A stretch of 64,000 nucleotides of DNA from Primorskyibacter sedentarius (GCF_004342065.1 NZ_SLZU01000013.1:62001-126000), one strand, 5' to 3'. Positions 35,014-45,404 are shown, counted from the first letter of the stretch. Numbers and translations: made by a program. The notes: generated by a model not told the origin, from the letters alone.

Positions 35014-36306
35014 ATGTCTATTGAAAATATCTCGAACACCGCCATTTACAAACGCCGCGAGTCGCAGGCGCGCAGCTATTGCCGCAGCTTTGACACGGTG
35101 TTCACCTCTGCATCCGGTTCGGAAATGACCGATGCGAAGGGCCGCACCTATATCGATTTCCTCGCCGGCTGTTCCTCTCTGAACTACGGGCATAACGACC
35201 CGGATATGAAGGCCGCGCTGATCGAACATATCGCGAGCGACGGGCTCAGCCATGCGCTTGACCTGCACACGGATGCCAAGACGCGCTTTCTGGAAACGTT
35301 TGAACGTCTGATCCTGAAGCCGCGTGGCATGGACCACAAGGTAATGATGACCGGCCCGACCGGCACCAACGCTGTTGAGGCCGCGATGAAGCTGGCGCGC
35401 AAGGTCACCGGGCGTCGCAACATCATCGCCTTCAGCAATGGTTTTCACGGCATGACGATGGGCGCGCTCAGCCTGACGGGAAATGCTTCCAAGCGCGGCG
35501 GCGCGGGCGGCGGCATTCTGGCCGATGTCACGCATATGCCGTTCGAGGGCGCGTTTGGCGAGGATGTGGATACGCTGGCGCAGATCGAGATGATGCTGTC
35601 CAACTCGTCCAGCGGCATTGATGCTCCGGCCGCCTTCATCGTGGAGCCGGTACAGGGCGAGGGCGGGCTGAATGCCGCCTCCCCTGAATGGATGCGGGGC
35701 ATTGCCCGGCTGGCCAAGGAACATGGCGCGCTACTGATTGTCGATGACATTCAGGCGGGCTGCGGTCGCACCGGCACCTTCTTCAGCACCGAGAAGATGG
35801 GGATCGAACCTGACCTCATCACGCTTGCCAAGTCATTCGGTGGCATGGGGCTGCCCTTCGCCGCGCTGCTGATCAAGCCAGAGCATGATATCTGGAAGCC
35901 CGCCGAACATAACGGCACCTTCCGCGGCAACACCCACGCCTTTGTCACCGCGCGCGTCGCGCTTGAAAAATTCTGGGCCGATGATGAATTCCAGCAATTG
36001 CTGGGCGAGAAAGCGATGATGCTGACCAGCGGTTTGCAGGCGATCGCCGATGAAGTGCCGGGGGCTTCGCTGAAGGGCAGGGGGCTGATGCAGGGGATCG
36101 ATGTCGGCTCTGGCGATCTGGCCGCAGAGATTTGCGCGCGTGCGTTCGAGATGGGCCTGATTATCGAAACCTCGGGTGCCGAAGACGAGGTCGTGAAGGT
36201 GCTTGCCCCGCTGACCACGCCGAACGCATTGTTCCGCAAAGGTCTGGATATTCTGCTGGACGCCACCCGTGCCTCTGTCACAGGGCAGCGTCTGGCCGCA
36301 CAGTAA
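35014..36306 (+). CDS. ectB: Diaminobutyrate-2-oxoglutarate transaminase
   Basis: A 430-residue PLP class III aminotransferase that turns aspartate semialdehyde into L-2,4-diaminobutyrate using glutamate. Motifs: FLAGCSSLNYGHNDPDMKAALIEHI, MMTGPTGTNAVEAAMKLARKVTGR, AFSNGFHGMTMGALSLTGN, VEPVQGEGGLNAAS, LIVDDIQAGCGRTGTFFSTEKMGIEPDLITLAKSFGG (catalytic Lys in LAKSFGG). Length and composition match EctB. It starts 54 bases after ectA with GAAGGAT. Confidence 0.97.
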   Translation: MSIENISNTAIYKRRESQARSYCRSFDTVFTSASGSEMTDAKGRTYIDFLAGCSSLNYGHNDPDMKAALIEHIASDGLSHALDLHTDAKTRFLETFERLILKPRGMDHKVMMTGPTGTNAVEAAMKLARKVTGRRNIIAFSNGFHGMTMGALSLTGNASKRGGAGGGILADVTHMPFEGAFGEDVDTLAQIEMMLSNSSSGIDAPAAFIVEPVQGEGGLNAASPEWMRGIARLAKEHGALLIVDDIQAGCGRTGTFFSTEKMGIEPDLITLAKSFGGMGLPFAALLIKPEHDIWKPAEHNGTFRGNTHAFVTARVALEKFWADDEFQQLLGEKAMMLTSGLQAIADEVPGASLKGRGLMQGIDVGSGDLAAEICARAFEMGLIIETSGAEDEVVKVLAPLTTPNALFRKGLDILLDATRASVTGQRLAAQ

Positions 36307-36321
36307 GAAGGAAAGAGCAGA

Positions 36322-36714
36322 ATGATCGTTCGTGATTTCAACAAGATCGTCAAAGACGAAAAATCTCGCGTCGTTGCGGATGCCAACTGGACCTCTGTCC
36401 GAATGCTGCTGGCGGATGACGGGATGGGTTTTTCCTTCCACATCACCTTTCTGGACGCAGGTTCCGAGCACACGTTCGAATACAAGAACCATTTCGAAAG
36501 CGTCTATTGCATGAAGGGCAAGGGGTCGATCACCGACCTGGCCACCGGCGAGACGCATGAGATTGTTCCCGGCGTCATGTATGCGCTCGACAAGCATGAC
36601 CGCCACGTGCTGCGCGCCGAGGAAGAGCTGGTCATGGCCTGCTGCTTTAACCCGCCGGTCACGGGCAAGGAAGTGCACCGCGCTGACGGGTCCTACGAGC
36701 TTGTCGATTCCTGA
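36322..36714 (+). CDS. ectC: Ectoine synthase
   Basis: A 130-residue cupin that cyclises gamma-N-acetyl-diaminobutyrate into ectoine. Residues fitting metal and substrate binding: [91 protein letters not shown] (Glu in FEYKNH, Tyr in SVYCM, His in DRHVLR). It is 15 bases after ectB with AAGGAAAG. EctD (hydroxyectoine) is not in the window. Confidence 0.97.
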   Translation: MIVRDFNKIVKDEKSRVVADANWTSVRMLLADDGMGFSFHITFLDAGSEHTFEYKNHFESVYCMKGKGSITDLATGETHEIVPGVMYALDKHDRHVLRAEEELVMACCFNPPVTGKEVHRADGSYELVDS

Positions 36715-36724
36715 CACCAGAAAA

Positions 36725-36741
36725 GGCCCCCTGAAGGGGCC
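36725..36741 (+). other. Hairpin between ectC and ask
   Basis: GGCCCC (36725-36730) pairs with GGGGCC (36736-36741) around a CTGAA loop, ten bases after the ectC stop. No T-run follows, so transcription could read on into ask, perhaps with lower expression or processing at this point. Confidence 0.55.
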
Positions 36742-36756
36742 GGGACGGATCAATTG

Positions 36757-38208
36757 ATGACCAAGACCTCGCACACTGTCGAGAAGATCGGCGGCACATC
36801 GATGAGCCGCGTGAAAGAACTGCGCGATACGCTGATTGCCGGGCCGCATCTGGACGACTTTTACAACCGGATTTTCGTGGTTTCCGCCTTTGGCGGGATC
36901 ACCGATCTGCTGCTGGAGCACAAGAAAACCGGCAAACCCGGCGTCTACGCGCTGTTTTCCAATGCCGACAACGATCACGGCTGGCTGGATGCCCTGTCGG
37001 ATGTCGGGCGCGAGATGGCCAAGGCGCATGCCGATGTGCTGGACCACGCCGCCGATCTGCAAACCGCCGATGAATTCGTGCGCGACCGGATCGAGGGTGC
37101 GCGCAGCTGTCTTTTCGATCTTCAGCGCCTGTGCTCTTACGGGCATTTCCGCCTGTCCCACCACATGATGGTGATCCGCGAATTGCTGTCCGGTCTGGGA
37201 GAGGCGCATTCCGCCTTCGTCACCACGCTTCTGTTGCAGCGCCACGGCGTGAACGCGCGGTTCGTGGATCTGTCAGGCTGGCGTGACAGCGCCGAGGTGG
37301 ATCTTGCGACGCGGATCATGCAGGGGCTGGCGGATGTCGATCTGACCACCGAATTGCCCATCGTGACCGGCTACGCCCAATGTTCCGAAGGGTTGATGAA
37401 GGAATTCGACCGCGGCTATTCCGAGGTGACATTTTCCAATCTCGCGGCGCTGACAGACGCGAAAGAGGCGATCATCCACAAGGAATTCCATCTCTGCTCT
37501 GCAGATCCCCGCCTTGTGGGCGCGGAAAATGCGCGCAAGATTGGCCACACGAATTATGACGTCGCTGATCAGCTGTCGAATATGGGGATGGAGGCAATTC
37601 ATCCCAAAGCCGCCAAGATCCTGCGCCGGGCCGAGGTACCGCTGCGCGTGACTAACGCGTTCGAACCCGAAGATCCCGGTACGCTGATCGACGAAACCCC
37701 CGCCCAGACGCCTTGCGTGGAGATCGTGACGGGGCTTGAAGTCGTCGCGCTGGAGCTGTTCGAGCCAGACATGGTGGGCGTCAAAGGCTACGATACAGAG
37801 ATTCTGGAGGCTTTGCGCCGTCACAACGTGCGTATCGTCTCCAAGACGTCGAACGCCAACACGATCACCCACTATGTGGAGGCGTCACTGAAAACCGTGC
37901 GCCGTGTCTCTGCTGATCTGGAAAAGCTCTACCCATCGTCCAAGGTTCAGGTGCGGGCGCTGGCCATTGCTTCTGTCATCGGGCGCGATCTGTCGGGGTT
38001 GAAAGTGTTGCTGCGCGGCCTGACGGCCATGGACCGCGAAGGGATCGAGGTTCTGGGCGCACATCAGGGGCCGCGCCGTGTGGACGTGCAATTTGTCATC
38101 GGCCGGGACCATCTGGGCGGGGCAATCAAGACGCTCAATGCCGAATATATCAGCTCGCCCGTCACGGGCGAAAACACTCCAGAACTGGTTCGGAAAAGGG
38201 CCGCCTGA
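36757..38208 (+). CDS. ask_ect: Ectoine-cluster aspartate kinase
   Basis: A 483-residue specialised aspartokinase that feeds the ectoine branch by making aspartyl phosphate. N-terminal kinase motif: TSHTVEKIGGTSMSRVKELRDTLI (Lys-Gly-Gly-Thr-like VEKIGGTSM), FVVSAFGGITDLLLEHKK, EFHLCSADPRLVG and the C-terminal ACT domains (residues about 325-480; RRHNVRIVSKTSNANTITHYVEASLK). The Ask_Ect branch lacks normal lysine or threonine feedback control in other organisms. ATG 36757 is used in preference to TTG 36754. Confidence 0.93.
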   Translation: MTKTSHTVEKIGGTSMSRVKELRDTLIAGPHLDDFYNRIFVVSAFGGITDLLLEHKKTGKPGVYALFSNADNDHGWLDALSDVGREMAKAHADVLDHAADLQTADEFVRDRIEGARSCLFDLQRLCSYGHFRLSHHMMVIRELLSGLGEAHSAFVTTLLLQRHGVNARFVDLSGWRDSAEVDLATRIMQGLADVDLTTELPIVTGYAQCSEGLMKEFDRGYSEVTFSNLAALTDAKEAIIHKEFHLCSADPRLVGAENARKIGHTNYDVADQLSNMGMEAIHPKAAKILRRAEVPLRVTNAFEPEDPGTLIDETPAQTPCVEIVTGLEVVALELFEPDMVGVKGYDTEILEALRRHNVRIVSKTSNANTITHYVEASLKTVRRVSADLEKLYPSSKVQVRALAIASVIGRDLSGLKVLLRGLTAMDREGIEVLGAHQGPRRVDVQFVIGRDHLGGAIKTLNAEYISSPVTGENTPELVRKRAA

Positions 38209-38232
38209 ACCCTGATCTTTGCGCGGCATTTC

Positions 38233-38270
38233 GCCCGTGCCGGATAACTCCCGGCGCGGGCATTTTGTTT
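38233..38270 (+). terminator. Intrinsic terminator of the ectoine operon
   Basis: GCCCGTGCCGG (38233-38243) pairs with CCGGCGCGGGC (38251-38261), 11 pairs including one T-G, with a 7-nt loop, and is followed by ATTTTGTTT. It begins 24 bases after the ask stop. This is the clearest intrinsic terminator in the window. On the opposite strand it lies beyond the end of metG. Confidence 0.9.
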
Positions 38271-38362
38271 GGGCGCGGTTGGTGTTGGTTTTCGAATGGG
38301 TAAAGCAACCGAAAGGATGGGGCGATTTCCCGCTCCTTCCGGCGCATGACCCGCGTAGTGGC

Positions 38363-40075
38363 TTAGCTGCGCACGCCCGAGAAGCGTTCCTGCCAGCCTT
38401 CGCGCTCATCATCCGCGATCTTGCGGAAAGTGACCTCGGGGACGGTGAAGGCGTGGCCCGGTTCCAGCACCTGCAAGGCTGCGGGCACATCATCGGGCCA
38501 GCTGTCATCTTCCGTCTGCATCGCCTGCATCAGTTGCGCGGACGCATCTGGAATGAACGGCGCGGACAGCACGGCGTAAAGCCGGATCAGGTTCAGCGCC
38601 AACCGGATCTGCATTGCGGCCGTTTCAGGGTCTGTCTTGAAGGTGGACCACGGTGCGGCCTCTTGCAGGTATTCGTTGCCGGCCACCCAGATCGCGCGCA
38701 GCTCGCCCGCCGATTTGCGAACCTCCATCGCCTCCATATGGCCTTCGTAAGCGCGGATGCGGGTGGTCAGCGTCTCGATCAGCGCCTCTTCGCTCGGGCC
38801 GTAGGCTCCGCCTTCCGGCACGGCCTCGGAGAATTTCGAGCGGCAGAACTTCGTCACACGGCTGACAAAGTTGCCCAGAACATCGGCCAGATCCTTGTTC
38901 ACCGAAGCCTGGAAGTTCTCCCAGGTGAATTCGCTGTCGCTGCTTTCGGGCGCATGGCTTAGCAGCCACCAGCGCCAGTAGTCGGCGGGCAAGATCTCCA
39001 GCGCCTGATCCATGAACACGCCGCGCCCCTGCGAGGTGCTGAACTGGCCGCCGTCATAGTTCAGGTAGTTGAACGACTTGATGTAATCGACCAGCTTCCA
39101 CGGCTCGCCCGATCCCAGAATCGTCGCGGGAAAGCTGAGCGTGTGAAACGGCACGTTATCCTTGCCCATGAACTGGGTATAGCGCACGTCATCCGCGCCC
39201 TTGTCGGTGCGCCACCAGCGCTCCCAGTCGGTGCCTTTGCCCGCATCCACCCATTCCTGCGCGGCGGCGATGTATTCGATGGGGGCGTCGAACCAGACGT
39301 AGAAGACCTTGCCTTCCATGCCCGGCCACTCCTCAGTGCCCTTCTTGACGGGCACGCCCCATGCCAGATCGCGGGTGATGCCCCGGTCTTGCAGGCCGTC
39401 GCCGTCGGTCAGCCATTTCTTCGCAATCGAGGTTGTCAGGATCGGCCAACCCTCGCGGGTGTCGATCCACTCTTCCAGCTGGTCCTTCATCTGCGACTGG
39501 CACAGATAGAGGTGCTTCGTCTCGCGCACCTCCAGGTCGGTCGAGCCTGAAATCGCGCTGCGCGGGTCAATCAGATCGGTCGGGTCCAACTGCTTGGTGC
39601 AGTTTTCGCACTGGTCGCCGCGCGCCTTGTCATAGCCGCAATTGGGGCAGGTGCCCTCGATATAGCGGTCGGGAAGGAACCGGCCATCCGCGTTGGAGTA
39701 AACCTGCTTTTCGCTGACTTCGCGGATCAGCCCGGCATCGGCAAGGCGTCCGGCGAAATGCTGGGTCAGCTTCTTGTTCTGCTCGCTGGAGGACCGCCCG
39801 AAATGGTCGAAGGACAGGCGGAACCCCTCTGCGATCTGTGCCTGGACGCCGTGCATCTCGGCGCAGTATTCGGCCACCGGCTTACTGGCTTTCGCAGCGG
39901 CCAGCTCGGCAGGTGTGCCGTGTTCGTCGGTGGCGCAAAGGAACAGCACCTCGTTGCCGCGCGCGCGCTGGAAACGGGCGTATAGATCCGCAGGCAATTG
40001 GCTGCCCACGAGGTTTCCAAGGTGCTTGATCCCGTTGATATAGGGGATCGCCGAAGTGATGAGATGGCGTGCCAT
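38363..40075 (-). CDS. metG: Methionyl-tRNA synthetase
   Basis: A 570-residue class I synthetase. The N-terminal catalytic part has [32 protein letters not shown] (HIGH-like KHLGN), the zinc knuckle [17 protein letters not shown] (about residues 125-141), the anticodon-recognition block [15 protein letters not shown], and the KMSKS-like [12 protein letters not shown]. The anticodon-binding helical domain follows ([23 protein letters not shown]). No C-terminal tRNA-binding EMAP-like domain is present. The start at 40075 has AGGGA upstream. Confidence 0.95.
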   Translation of the reverse strand: MARHLITSAIPYINGIKHLGNLVGSQLPADLYARFQRARGNEVLFLCATDEHGTPAELAAAKASKPVAEYCAEMHGVQAQIAEGFRLSFDHFGRSSSEQNKKLTQHFAGRLADAGLIREVSEKQVYSNADGRFLPDRYIEGTCPNCGYDKARGDQCENCTKQLDPTDLIDPRSAISGSTDLEVRETKHLYLCQSQMKDQLEEWIDTREGWPILTTSIAKKWLTDGDGLQDRGITRDLAWGVPVKKGTEEWPGMEGKVFYVWFDAPIEYIAAAQEWVDAGKGTDWERWWRTDKGADDVRYTQFMGKDNVPFHTLSFPATILGSGEPWKLVDYIKSFNYLNYDGGQFSTSQGRGVFMDQALEILPADYWRWWLLSHAPESSDSEFTWENFQASVNKDLADVLGNFVSRVTKFCRSKFSEAVPEGGAYGPSEEALIETLTTRIRAYEGHMEAMEVRKSAGELRAIWVAGNEYLQEAAPWSTFKTDPETAAMQIRLALNLIRLYAVLSAPFIPDASAQLMQAMQTEDDSWPDDVPAALQVLEPGHAFTVPEVTFRKIADDEREGWQERFSGVRS

Positions 40076-40154
40076 GTTAATCCCTGTCGTCAGTCCGCCC
40101 CCCTCTATCGTCAAACGCGGCCAAGGGCCAGAGGTCAGAGGCCAGCCAAAGCGC

Positions 40155-41396
40155 TCAGTCGTCCTGTCCGCGAAGGTTTTCTTCGCGCGACCGTCCCAGC
40201 AAGCGCCCGATCATGAAGCTGGTGCGCGGGGCGTAGATAAAGCGAGTACGATTTTCAGCCGTTGGGCGGGCGCGCATGCGGGTCAGGCCAAAGATCACCA
40301 GCACGATATGGCCAACGGCGATCATGGCGAACAGCGCGGTCGAACCATATGCCACCATCAGCTTTGATGCGAGATACGGCGCGGCGATGGCACCGACGGC
40401 GTACCAGAACATCAGGGCCGCTGACAATTCCACCCGTTCGGAGTTTTCCGCAAAATCATGGGCGTGCGCAGCAGAGACCGAATAGATTGGGTAGGTGGTC
40501 ACCCCGAAGATGAAGATGTTGATCATCACCCCGGTCGTGCCGTGCCCCTGTATCATGACTGTTGCGGCGCAGCTGAAAACAGCCGCAACGGACAAACCGA
40601 TCAGCACCCATCGGCGGTCAAACTTGTCTGCGAGCCATCCCACCGGGTATTGCGACAGCACGCCGCCCAGAATGAACGTGGCCAGGAAAAGTGCGATCTG
40701 GTCAATCTCCAGCCCCACGCCTTCGCCGTAAACCGGGCCGACCATCCGAAACGATGCGCCCGAAAGTGCCGAGACGATCACCCCGGCCACGGCCAAGGGC
40801 GACCGGTCCCAGGCAAGCTTTGGATGCAGGCGGGGGGCTTCGGGCGTTTCGGGCTGCGAGCGGCGCGAAAGCGTCAGCGGCAAAAGCGCGGCACAGCAAA
40901 GAAGAGCCAGCAGGTTGTAGGACACGTAAGATGCGGGCTCTAGCACCGAGATGATAAGCTGCGCCACGAGCGCGGCCCCCATGTCGGCCAGCCGGTAGGT
41001 GCCCATGGCGCGACCGCGTGTCTCGTTGGTGACGCTCGCTTGCAGCCAGCTTTCAATGACGGTGAAGGCCCCGGCGACGCAGATACCGGTGGCAATGCGC
41101 ATCACCGCCCAGGCATAGGCATCAATCAGCAGCATATGCGCAAGCAGGCCAATGGCGCCAAGCGCGGTAAAGGCCGCAAAGGCGCGCGTATGCCCGACCG
41201 ATCCCATCAGGCGCGGCGCCCACCAGCAGCCGATGAAAAAGCCCACGAAATGCGAAGAGCCCAGCATCCCGATCTCGGCAGTGGTGAAATTCAGCGCGAT
41301 GCCCGACAGCGCATCCAGAGGCCCCACGCCGCCCGACGAAAGTTGCAACAGGACAACCGAAAGAAACAGCGAGGCGAAGGAGATCAAAAGCGTCAT
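40155..41396 (-). CDS. Major facilitator superfamily transporter
   Basis: A 413-residue protein with 12 predicted helices. It has the MFS loop [14 protein letters not shown] (a GX3DRxGR-like motif between helices 8 and 9) and [23 protein letters not shown] in the N-terminal half. [36 protein letters not shown] is typical of the YcaD-like group. The C-terminal 40 residues are cytoplasmic and basic ([30 protein letters not shown]). The substrate is unknown. It is in the same direction as metG, 79 bases upstream of it. Confidence 0.88.
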   Translation of the reverse strand: MTLLISFASLFLSVVLLQLSSGGVGPLDALSGIALNFTTAEIGMLGSSHFVGFFIGCWWAPRLMGSVGHTRAFAAFTALGAIGLLAHMLLIDAYAWAVMRIATGICVAGAFTVIESWLQASVTNETRGRAMGTYRLADMGAALVAQLIISVLEPASYVSYNLLALLCCAALLPLTLSRRSQPETPEAPRLHPKLAWDRSPLAVAGVIVSALSGASFRMVGPVYGEGVGLEIDQIALFLATFILGGVLSQYPVGWLADKFDRRWVLIGLSVAAVFSCAATVMIQGHGTTGVMINIFIFGVTTYPIYSVSAAHAHDFAENSERVELSAALMFWYAVGAIAAPYLASKLMVAYGSTALFAMIAVGHIVLVIFGLTRMRARPTAENRTRFIYAPRTSFMIGRLLGRSREENLRGQDD

Positions 41397-41616
41397 GGTC
41401 GTCTACCTGTGCAATTGTGCCGCTCAGGTCTTGCCCGAACCCGACAGTTCGCGTCGCGAGTTGTGCTTTTTGATCCCCCCCGACCAAAGCGGCCTTGCCA
41501 AGCCGATTCTGTCCGGCCCATCCTGCGCGGGACCAACCGATTTGCAAGGACCCACCGTCAATATGAGATACCTGCCGCCCCTTTGCCTTGCCTGCCCCGG
41601 ACGTTAAACCCCCGGG

Positions 41617-42312
41617 ATGGCATTTCTTGGACCAGATGAATGGCAGGCGGTGGCCCTGTCGCTGAAGGTGGCCTGCCTGGCCGTCGCGGCCAGCCTGCCC
41701 TTCGGTCTGGCAGTTGCGATGTTGCTGGCGCGCGGGCGGTTCCCGGGACGGCAGATCCTGAACGGGATCGTGCATCTGCCCCTGATCCTGCCGCCGGTGG
41801 TGACAGGCTATGTGCTCCTGCTGGGCTTTGGGCGGCGTGGGCCGATTGGCGAGTTTCTGGAAAACACCTTTGGCGTCGTTCTGGCCTTTCGCTGGACGGG
41901 GGCGGCACTCGCGGCTGCGATCATGGCTTTCCCGCTGATGGTGCGGGCCATGCGTCTGGCCATTGAAACGGTTGATCCGGGGCTAGAAGAGGCCGCCGCC
42001 ACGCTTGGCGCCTCGCGCCTGCGGGTGTTTCTGACTGTGACATTGCCGCTGATCCTGCCGGGTGTGCTGGCCGGGGCCATCCTCGCCTTCGCCAAGGCGA
42101 TGGGAGAGTTCGGCGCGACGATCACCTTTGTCTCCAACATCCCCGGCGAGACCCGTACCGTGCCTTCGGCCATCTACGCCTTTCTGCAGGTGCCGGGGGG
42201 CGAGGCCTCTGCGCTGCGGCTGGTGATCGTCTCCGTGGTGATCGCGATGGCCGCTTTGCTTGTCTCCGAAGTGATGGCCCGCCGGGTCGCTGCAAGGGTG
42301 GCGGGGCGATGA
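41617..42312 (+). CDS. modB: Molybdate ABC transporter permease ModB
   Basis: A 231-residue inner-membrane permease with five helices. Family marks: AVAASLPFGLAVAMLLARGRFPGRQILNGIVHLPLILPPVVTGYVLLLGFGRRGPIGEFL and the EAA loop RAMRLAIETVDPGLEEAAATLGASRLRVFLTVTLPLILPGVLAGAILAFAKAMGEFGATITF with its EAA...G and the GEFGAT signature of ModB/CysTW. It takes up molybdate (or tungstate) with ModC. There is no modA in the upstream 220 bases. Confidence 0.94.
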   Translation: MAFLGPDEWQAVALSLKVACLAVAASLPFGLAVAMLLARGRFPGRQILNGIVHLPLILPPVVTGYVLLLGFGRRGPIGEFLENTFGVVLAFRWTGAALAAAIMAFPLMVRAMRLAIETVDPGLEEAAATLGASRLRVFLTVTLPLILPGVLAGAILAFAKAMGEFGATITFVSNIPGETRTVPSAIYAFLQVPGGEASALRLVIVSVVIAMAALLVSEVMARRVAARVAGR

Positions 42313-43394
42313 GCCTGTCGGTCGATCTGAACCACAGCTTTCCGGGCTTTACGCTGGACGTGACGTTTGAGGCCCCTTCCGGCGTGACCGTGTTGTTCGG
42401 GCATTCCGGATCTGGCAAATCGACGGTGATCAAGGCCGTGGCCGGTTTGCTGAAACCAAATGCCGGAAAGGTCGTGGTCAATGATCGCGTGCTGCTGGAC
42501 ACGCACGGGCGGATATCCGTCCCGGTGCCCCGGCGCAGGCTGGGCTATGTCTTTCAGGACGGGCGGCTTTTCCCGCATCTGACAGTGCGCGCCAACCTGA
42601 CCTATGCGCACCGTTCCGATACCAAGGGGCTGGATCGTGTTGTCGACCTTCTGGGCCTGGGAAACCTGCTGGAACGCCGCCCCGGCGCGTTGTCGGGGGG
42701 AGAGGCGCAGCGCGTGGCGATCGGGCGGGCGCTATTGTCCGACCCGGTCATGCTGCTGATGGATGAACCGCTCGCCGCGCTCGACGCCCCCCGCAAGGCA
42801 GAGATTCTGCCGTTTCTGGATCGGCTGTGTTCCGAAGGGGGCGTGCCGATCCTTTATGTCACCCATGCCGTGGCAGAGGTTGCGCGGCTGGCCAGCCATC
42901 TGGTGCTGCTGGAAAACGGGCAGGTACTGCGATCCGGCCCGGCAGCAAAGTTGATGGCAGACCCCGTGCTTGTGCCGCATATGGGCGTGCGCGATGCCGG
43001 TGCCTTGCTGACGGCCCGGGTGGTCGCGCATCATCCCGATGGGCTGACAGAGCTGGAGGCCCCCGGCGGGCGGCTTTTCCTGCCCGGAGTTCATCGCGCA
43101 GCAGGTGATCCACTTCGCGTGCGTATCCTCGCGCAGGACGTGATCCTGTCGCGCACACGGCCAGAGGGGCTGTCGGCGCTCAATATCCTTGAAGGGACGA
43201 TCAGCGCCCTGCACCGTGGCGGCGGCCCCGGCGTGGTGGTTCAGCTCGCAGTTGGGGGCGAACATCTGTTGGCGCGCATTACCCGCCGCAGCGCCGAGGC
43301 GATGGGGCTTGCCCCCGGCCAGACCTGTTTCGCGGTGTTGAAATCCGTGGCCGTGGCGCAGGTCGATATTGCCGAGGCCGCACCGCTGCGCTGA
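42309..43394 (+). CDS. modC: Molybdate ABC transporter ATPase ModC
   Basis: A 361-residue ATPase. Walker A GHSGSGKST (residues 36-44), signature LSGGEAQRVAIGRALL, Walker B VMLLMDEPLAALD, and switch His in VTHAVAE. After about residue 290 a MOP/TOBE-like domain follows (SALNILEGTISALHRGGGPGVVVQLAVGGEHLLARITRRSAEAMGL) that binds molybdate. It overlaps modB by four bases (ATGA), so translation is coupled. The transport pair is complete except for the binding protein. Confidence 0.95.
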   Translation: MSLSVDLNHSFPGFTLDVTFEAPSGVTVLFGHSGSGKSTVIKAVAGLLKPNAGKVVVNDRVLLDTHGRISVPVPRRRLGYVFQDGRLFPHLTVRANLTYAHRSDTKGLDRVVDLLGLGNLLERRPGALSGGEAQRVAIGRALLSDPVMLLMDEPLAALDAPRKAEILPFLDRLCSEGGVPILYVTHAVAEVARLASHLVLLENGQVLRSGPAAKLMADPVLVPHMGVRDAGALLTARVVAHHPDGLTELEAPGGRLFLPGVHRAAGDPLRVRILAQDVILSRTRPEGLSALNILEGTISALHRGGGPGVVVQLAVGGEHLLARITRRSAEAMGLAPGQTCFAVLKSVAVAQVDIAEAAPLR

Positions 43395-43502
43395 AATCCC
43401 TGCAACGGCGGGCCGGATCAACCGGATCAGGGGCATTTTCCGATTCAATCCCGCCGATGAAGGCATTAGGGTCCGGCGCACGCGCAACAGGAGACTGCCC
43501 CG

Positions 43503-44546
43503 ATGAAGATGAAACCGCTTGGCCGCAGCGGCCTTACTGTGTCCGAGTTCTGCCTTGGCTCCATGACGTTCGGCGTGCAGACACCCGAGAAAGACGCCCA
43601 TGCGCAGATTGCCCGCGCGCTGGATGCTGGCATCAACTTCATCGACACGGCCGAGATGTATCCGGTGAACCCGGTCAAGCCTGAGACCGTCGGCCTGACC
43701 GAAGAAATCATCGGCAACTGGTTTGCCAGCACCGGCCGCCGCAGCGACGTGATCCTGGCCACCAAGCATTCCGGCGAGGGGCAAAACTTTGTCCGGGAGG
43801 GCGCGCCGATCACCTCCAAGACGATCCGCGCGACACTGGAAGGATCGCTGAAACGGCTGAAGACCGATTACGTCGACCTCTACCAGTTTCACTGGCCCAA
43901 CCGCGGCAGCTACATGTTCCGCAAGAACTGGCGCTATGACCCGTCCGGGCAGAACCGCGACGACGTGGTCGCGGATATGGAGGACTGCATCGGTGCGCTG
44001 CAACGCGAGGTCGAACGCGGCACGATCCGCCATTTCGGCATGTCGAACGAGGATGTCTGGGGCACGATGACCTGGAATGCCATCGCTGAACGCATGGGCG
44101 GCCCGCGCATCCAGACGCTTCAGAACGAATATTCGCTGCTGTGCCGGTTGGCCGATACCGATCTGGCCGAACTTTGCCTGAACGAGGATATCGGGCTCTT
44201 GCCGTTCTCGCCGCTTGGATGTGGTTATCTGACCGGCAAATACCAGGGGGGCAAAGTTCCCGAAGGGTCGCGCATGACGCTGAGCCCGGAAATGGGGGGC
44301 CGCAAGGGCGACCGTGTTCTGGACGCGGTCGACGCGTATCTGGGCGTTGCCCGTGACTTCGGCCTCGACCCGACCCAAATGGCGCTTGCCTGGTCGGCGC
44401 GGCGGCCGTTTGTGGCATCTTCGATCTTCGGGGCGACGACTTTGGCGCAGCTGGATCACATCCTTGGCGCGGCTGATGTGGAACTGTCGTCGGAACTGCT
44501 GGAGGCATTGGACACTGCGCATAAGGCGCATCCGATGCCTTACTGA
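43503..44546 (+). CDS. Tas-like NADP-dependent aldo/keto reductase
   Basis: A 347-residue reductase of the Tas/YajO group. It has MKPLGRSGLTVSEFCLGSMTFGVQTPEKDAHAQIARALDAGINFIDTAEMYPVNP (catalytic Asp and Tyr), VILATKHSGEG (Lys), YVDLYQFHWPNR (His), and C-terminal VASSIFGATTLAQLDHIL for NADP. The insert after the first catalytic residues (VNPVKPETVGLTEEIIGNWFAS) is typical of Tas. The physiological substrate is unknown. It converges on an XRE gene with a 7-base overlap. Confidence 0.93.
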   Translation: MKMKPLGRSGLTVSEFCLGSMTFGVQTPEKDAHAQIARALDAGINFIDTAEMYPVNPVKPETVGLTEEIIGNWFASTGRRSDVILATKHSGEGQNFVREGAPITSKTIRATLEGSLKRLKTDYVDLYQFHWPNRGSYMFRKNWRYDPSGQNRDDVVADMEDCIGALQREVERGTIRHFGMSNEDVWGTMTWNAIAERMGGPRIQTLQNEYSLLCRLADTDLAELCLNEDIGLLPFSPLGCGYLTGKYQGGKVPEGSRMTLSPEMGGRKGDRVLDAVDAYLGVARDFGLDPTQMALAWSARRPFVASSIFGATTLAQLDHILGAADVELSSELLEALDTAHKAHPMPY

Positions 44547-45400
44547 ATCGTGCCTTTGAGCTCTGCCAGCCATGCAGGCAGTGCGCGGGCGCTGACATCG
44601 GCCTCCCGGACCAAATGGTCGAAATGCGCCGCAAAGGTCTGCACACGTGCGCTGTCACGGAAGGCCAGATATTTACGCCCGATATAGATCGCGGCGAGAA
44701 GCGGCCCGAACACGGTGATCGGCGCAGAATAAAGCCGCCGCGCATCGTAAAGGTAAAGCCTGAGCCGGGGATAGAGGTTGCGGCTGAGCGTCAGCATGCG
44801 GTCGATCTGTTCGTGACGGCTCTGCGCATCCAACCCGGCGTAATAGCCGGTGCCATGTGCAAAGCTCGACATTTCATGCATCGGCACGGCGACTTCATAA
44901 TCCGAGGAAGAGTTGCGGATCCAGTCCAGCCAGTCGCGGCTGGCATTGATCGCTTGCGCGGGCGTGCGGCCAAGCTGAGGCGTATATTCCCAGTTCAGGA
45001 TCGCGTCGGTCTTGAGCATATCCGGCAGGGTCGCGGGCACATAACGGATCTTGTAGCCGGCAGCCTCCCGGTGCCAGGCGAATATCTGTTCATCGATCAG
45101 CGCACGTGGCGCATCCGTCAGCGTCAGGCTTTCGGCCAGCATCCGCGCCGCGCTTTCGGGCCGGTCCGACAGGCTAAGCAGCCAGTCTGCCGAAACACCC
45201 AGCGCCGCCGCGCAGGCACCCACCACATGGGCGTTGGGCAAGCGCCCGCCGTCCCCGGTCAGGAGCTGCGAGATCGTCGAGCGATCCACGCCAGTTTCAC
45301 GCGCCAGCGCGCTCTGGCTCATATCGCCGTCCTTCATTGCCTGTGAAAGACGAGCGCGAAACTGTGTGGCGCGGCTGAGTTTGTCGGTAATGTTCTGCAT
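44540..45400 (-). CDS. XRE-family transcriptional regulator
   Basis: A 286-residue protein. The helix-turn-helix is at residues 14-70 (ARLSQAMKDGDMSQSALARETGVDRSTISQLLTGDGGRLPNAHVVGACAAALGVSADWLLSLSDR). The remaining 215 residues form an unknown sensor domain rich in Tyr and Arg (TLSRNLYPRLRLYLYDARRLYSAPITVFGPLLAAIYIGRKYLAFRD), also seen in relatives. It is divergent from a fatty-acid desaturase gene, and a palindrome sits 4 bases before its start, so it probably controls itself and perhaps the desaturase. Confidence 0.88.
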   Translation of the reverse strand: MQNITDKLSRATQFRARLSQAMKDGDMSQSALARETGVDRSTISQLLTGDGGRLPNAHVVGACAAALGVSADWLLSLSDRPESAARMLAESLTLTDAPRALIDEQIFAWHREAAGYKIRYVPATLPDMLKTDAILNWEYTPQLGRTPAQAINASRDWLDWIRNSSSDYEVAVPMHEMSSFAHGTGYYAGLDAQSRHEQIDRMLTLSRNLYPRLRLYLYDARRLYSAPITVFGPLLAAIYIGRKYLAFRDSARVQTFAAHFDHLVREADVSARALPAWLAELKGTIQ

Positions 45401-45404
45401 ATGG

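Noticed and set aside
41397-41616. Truncated modA before modB
   Set aside because: The open frame in this gap does not show the ModA C-terminal pattern and overlaps the start of the divergent MFS gene as a shadow.
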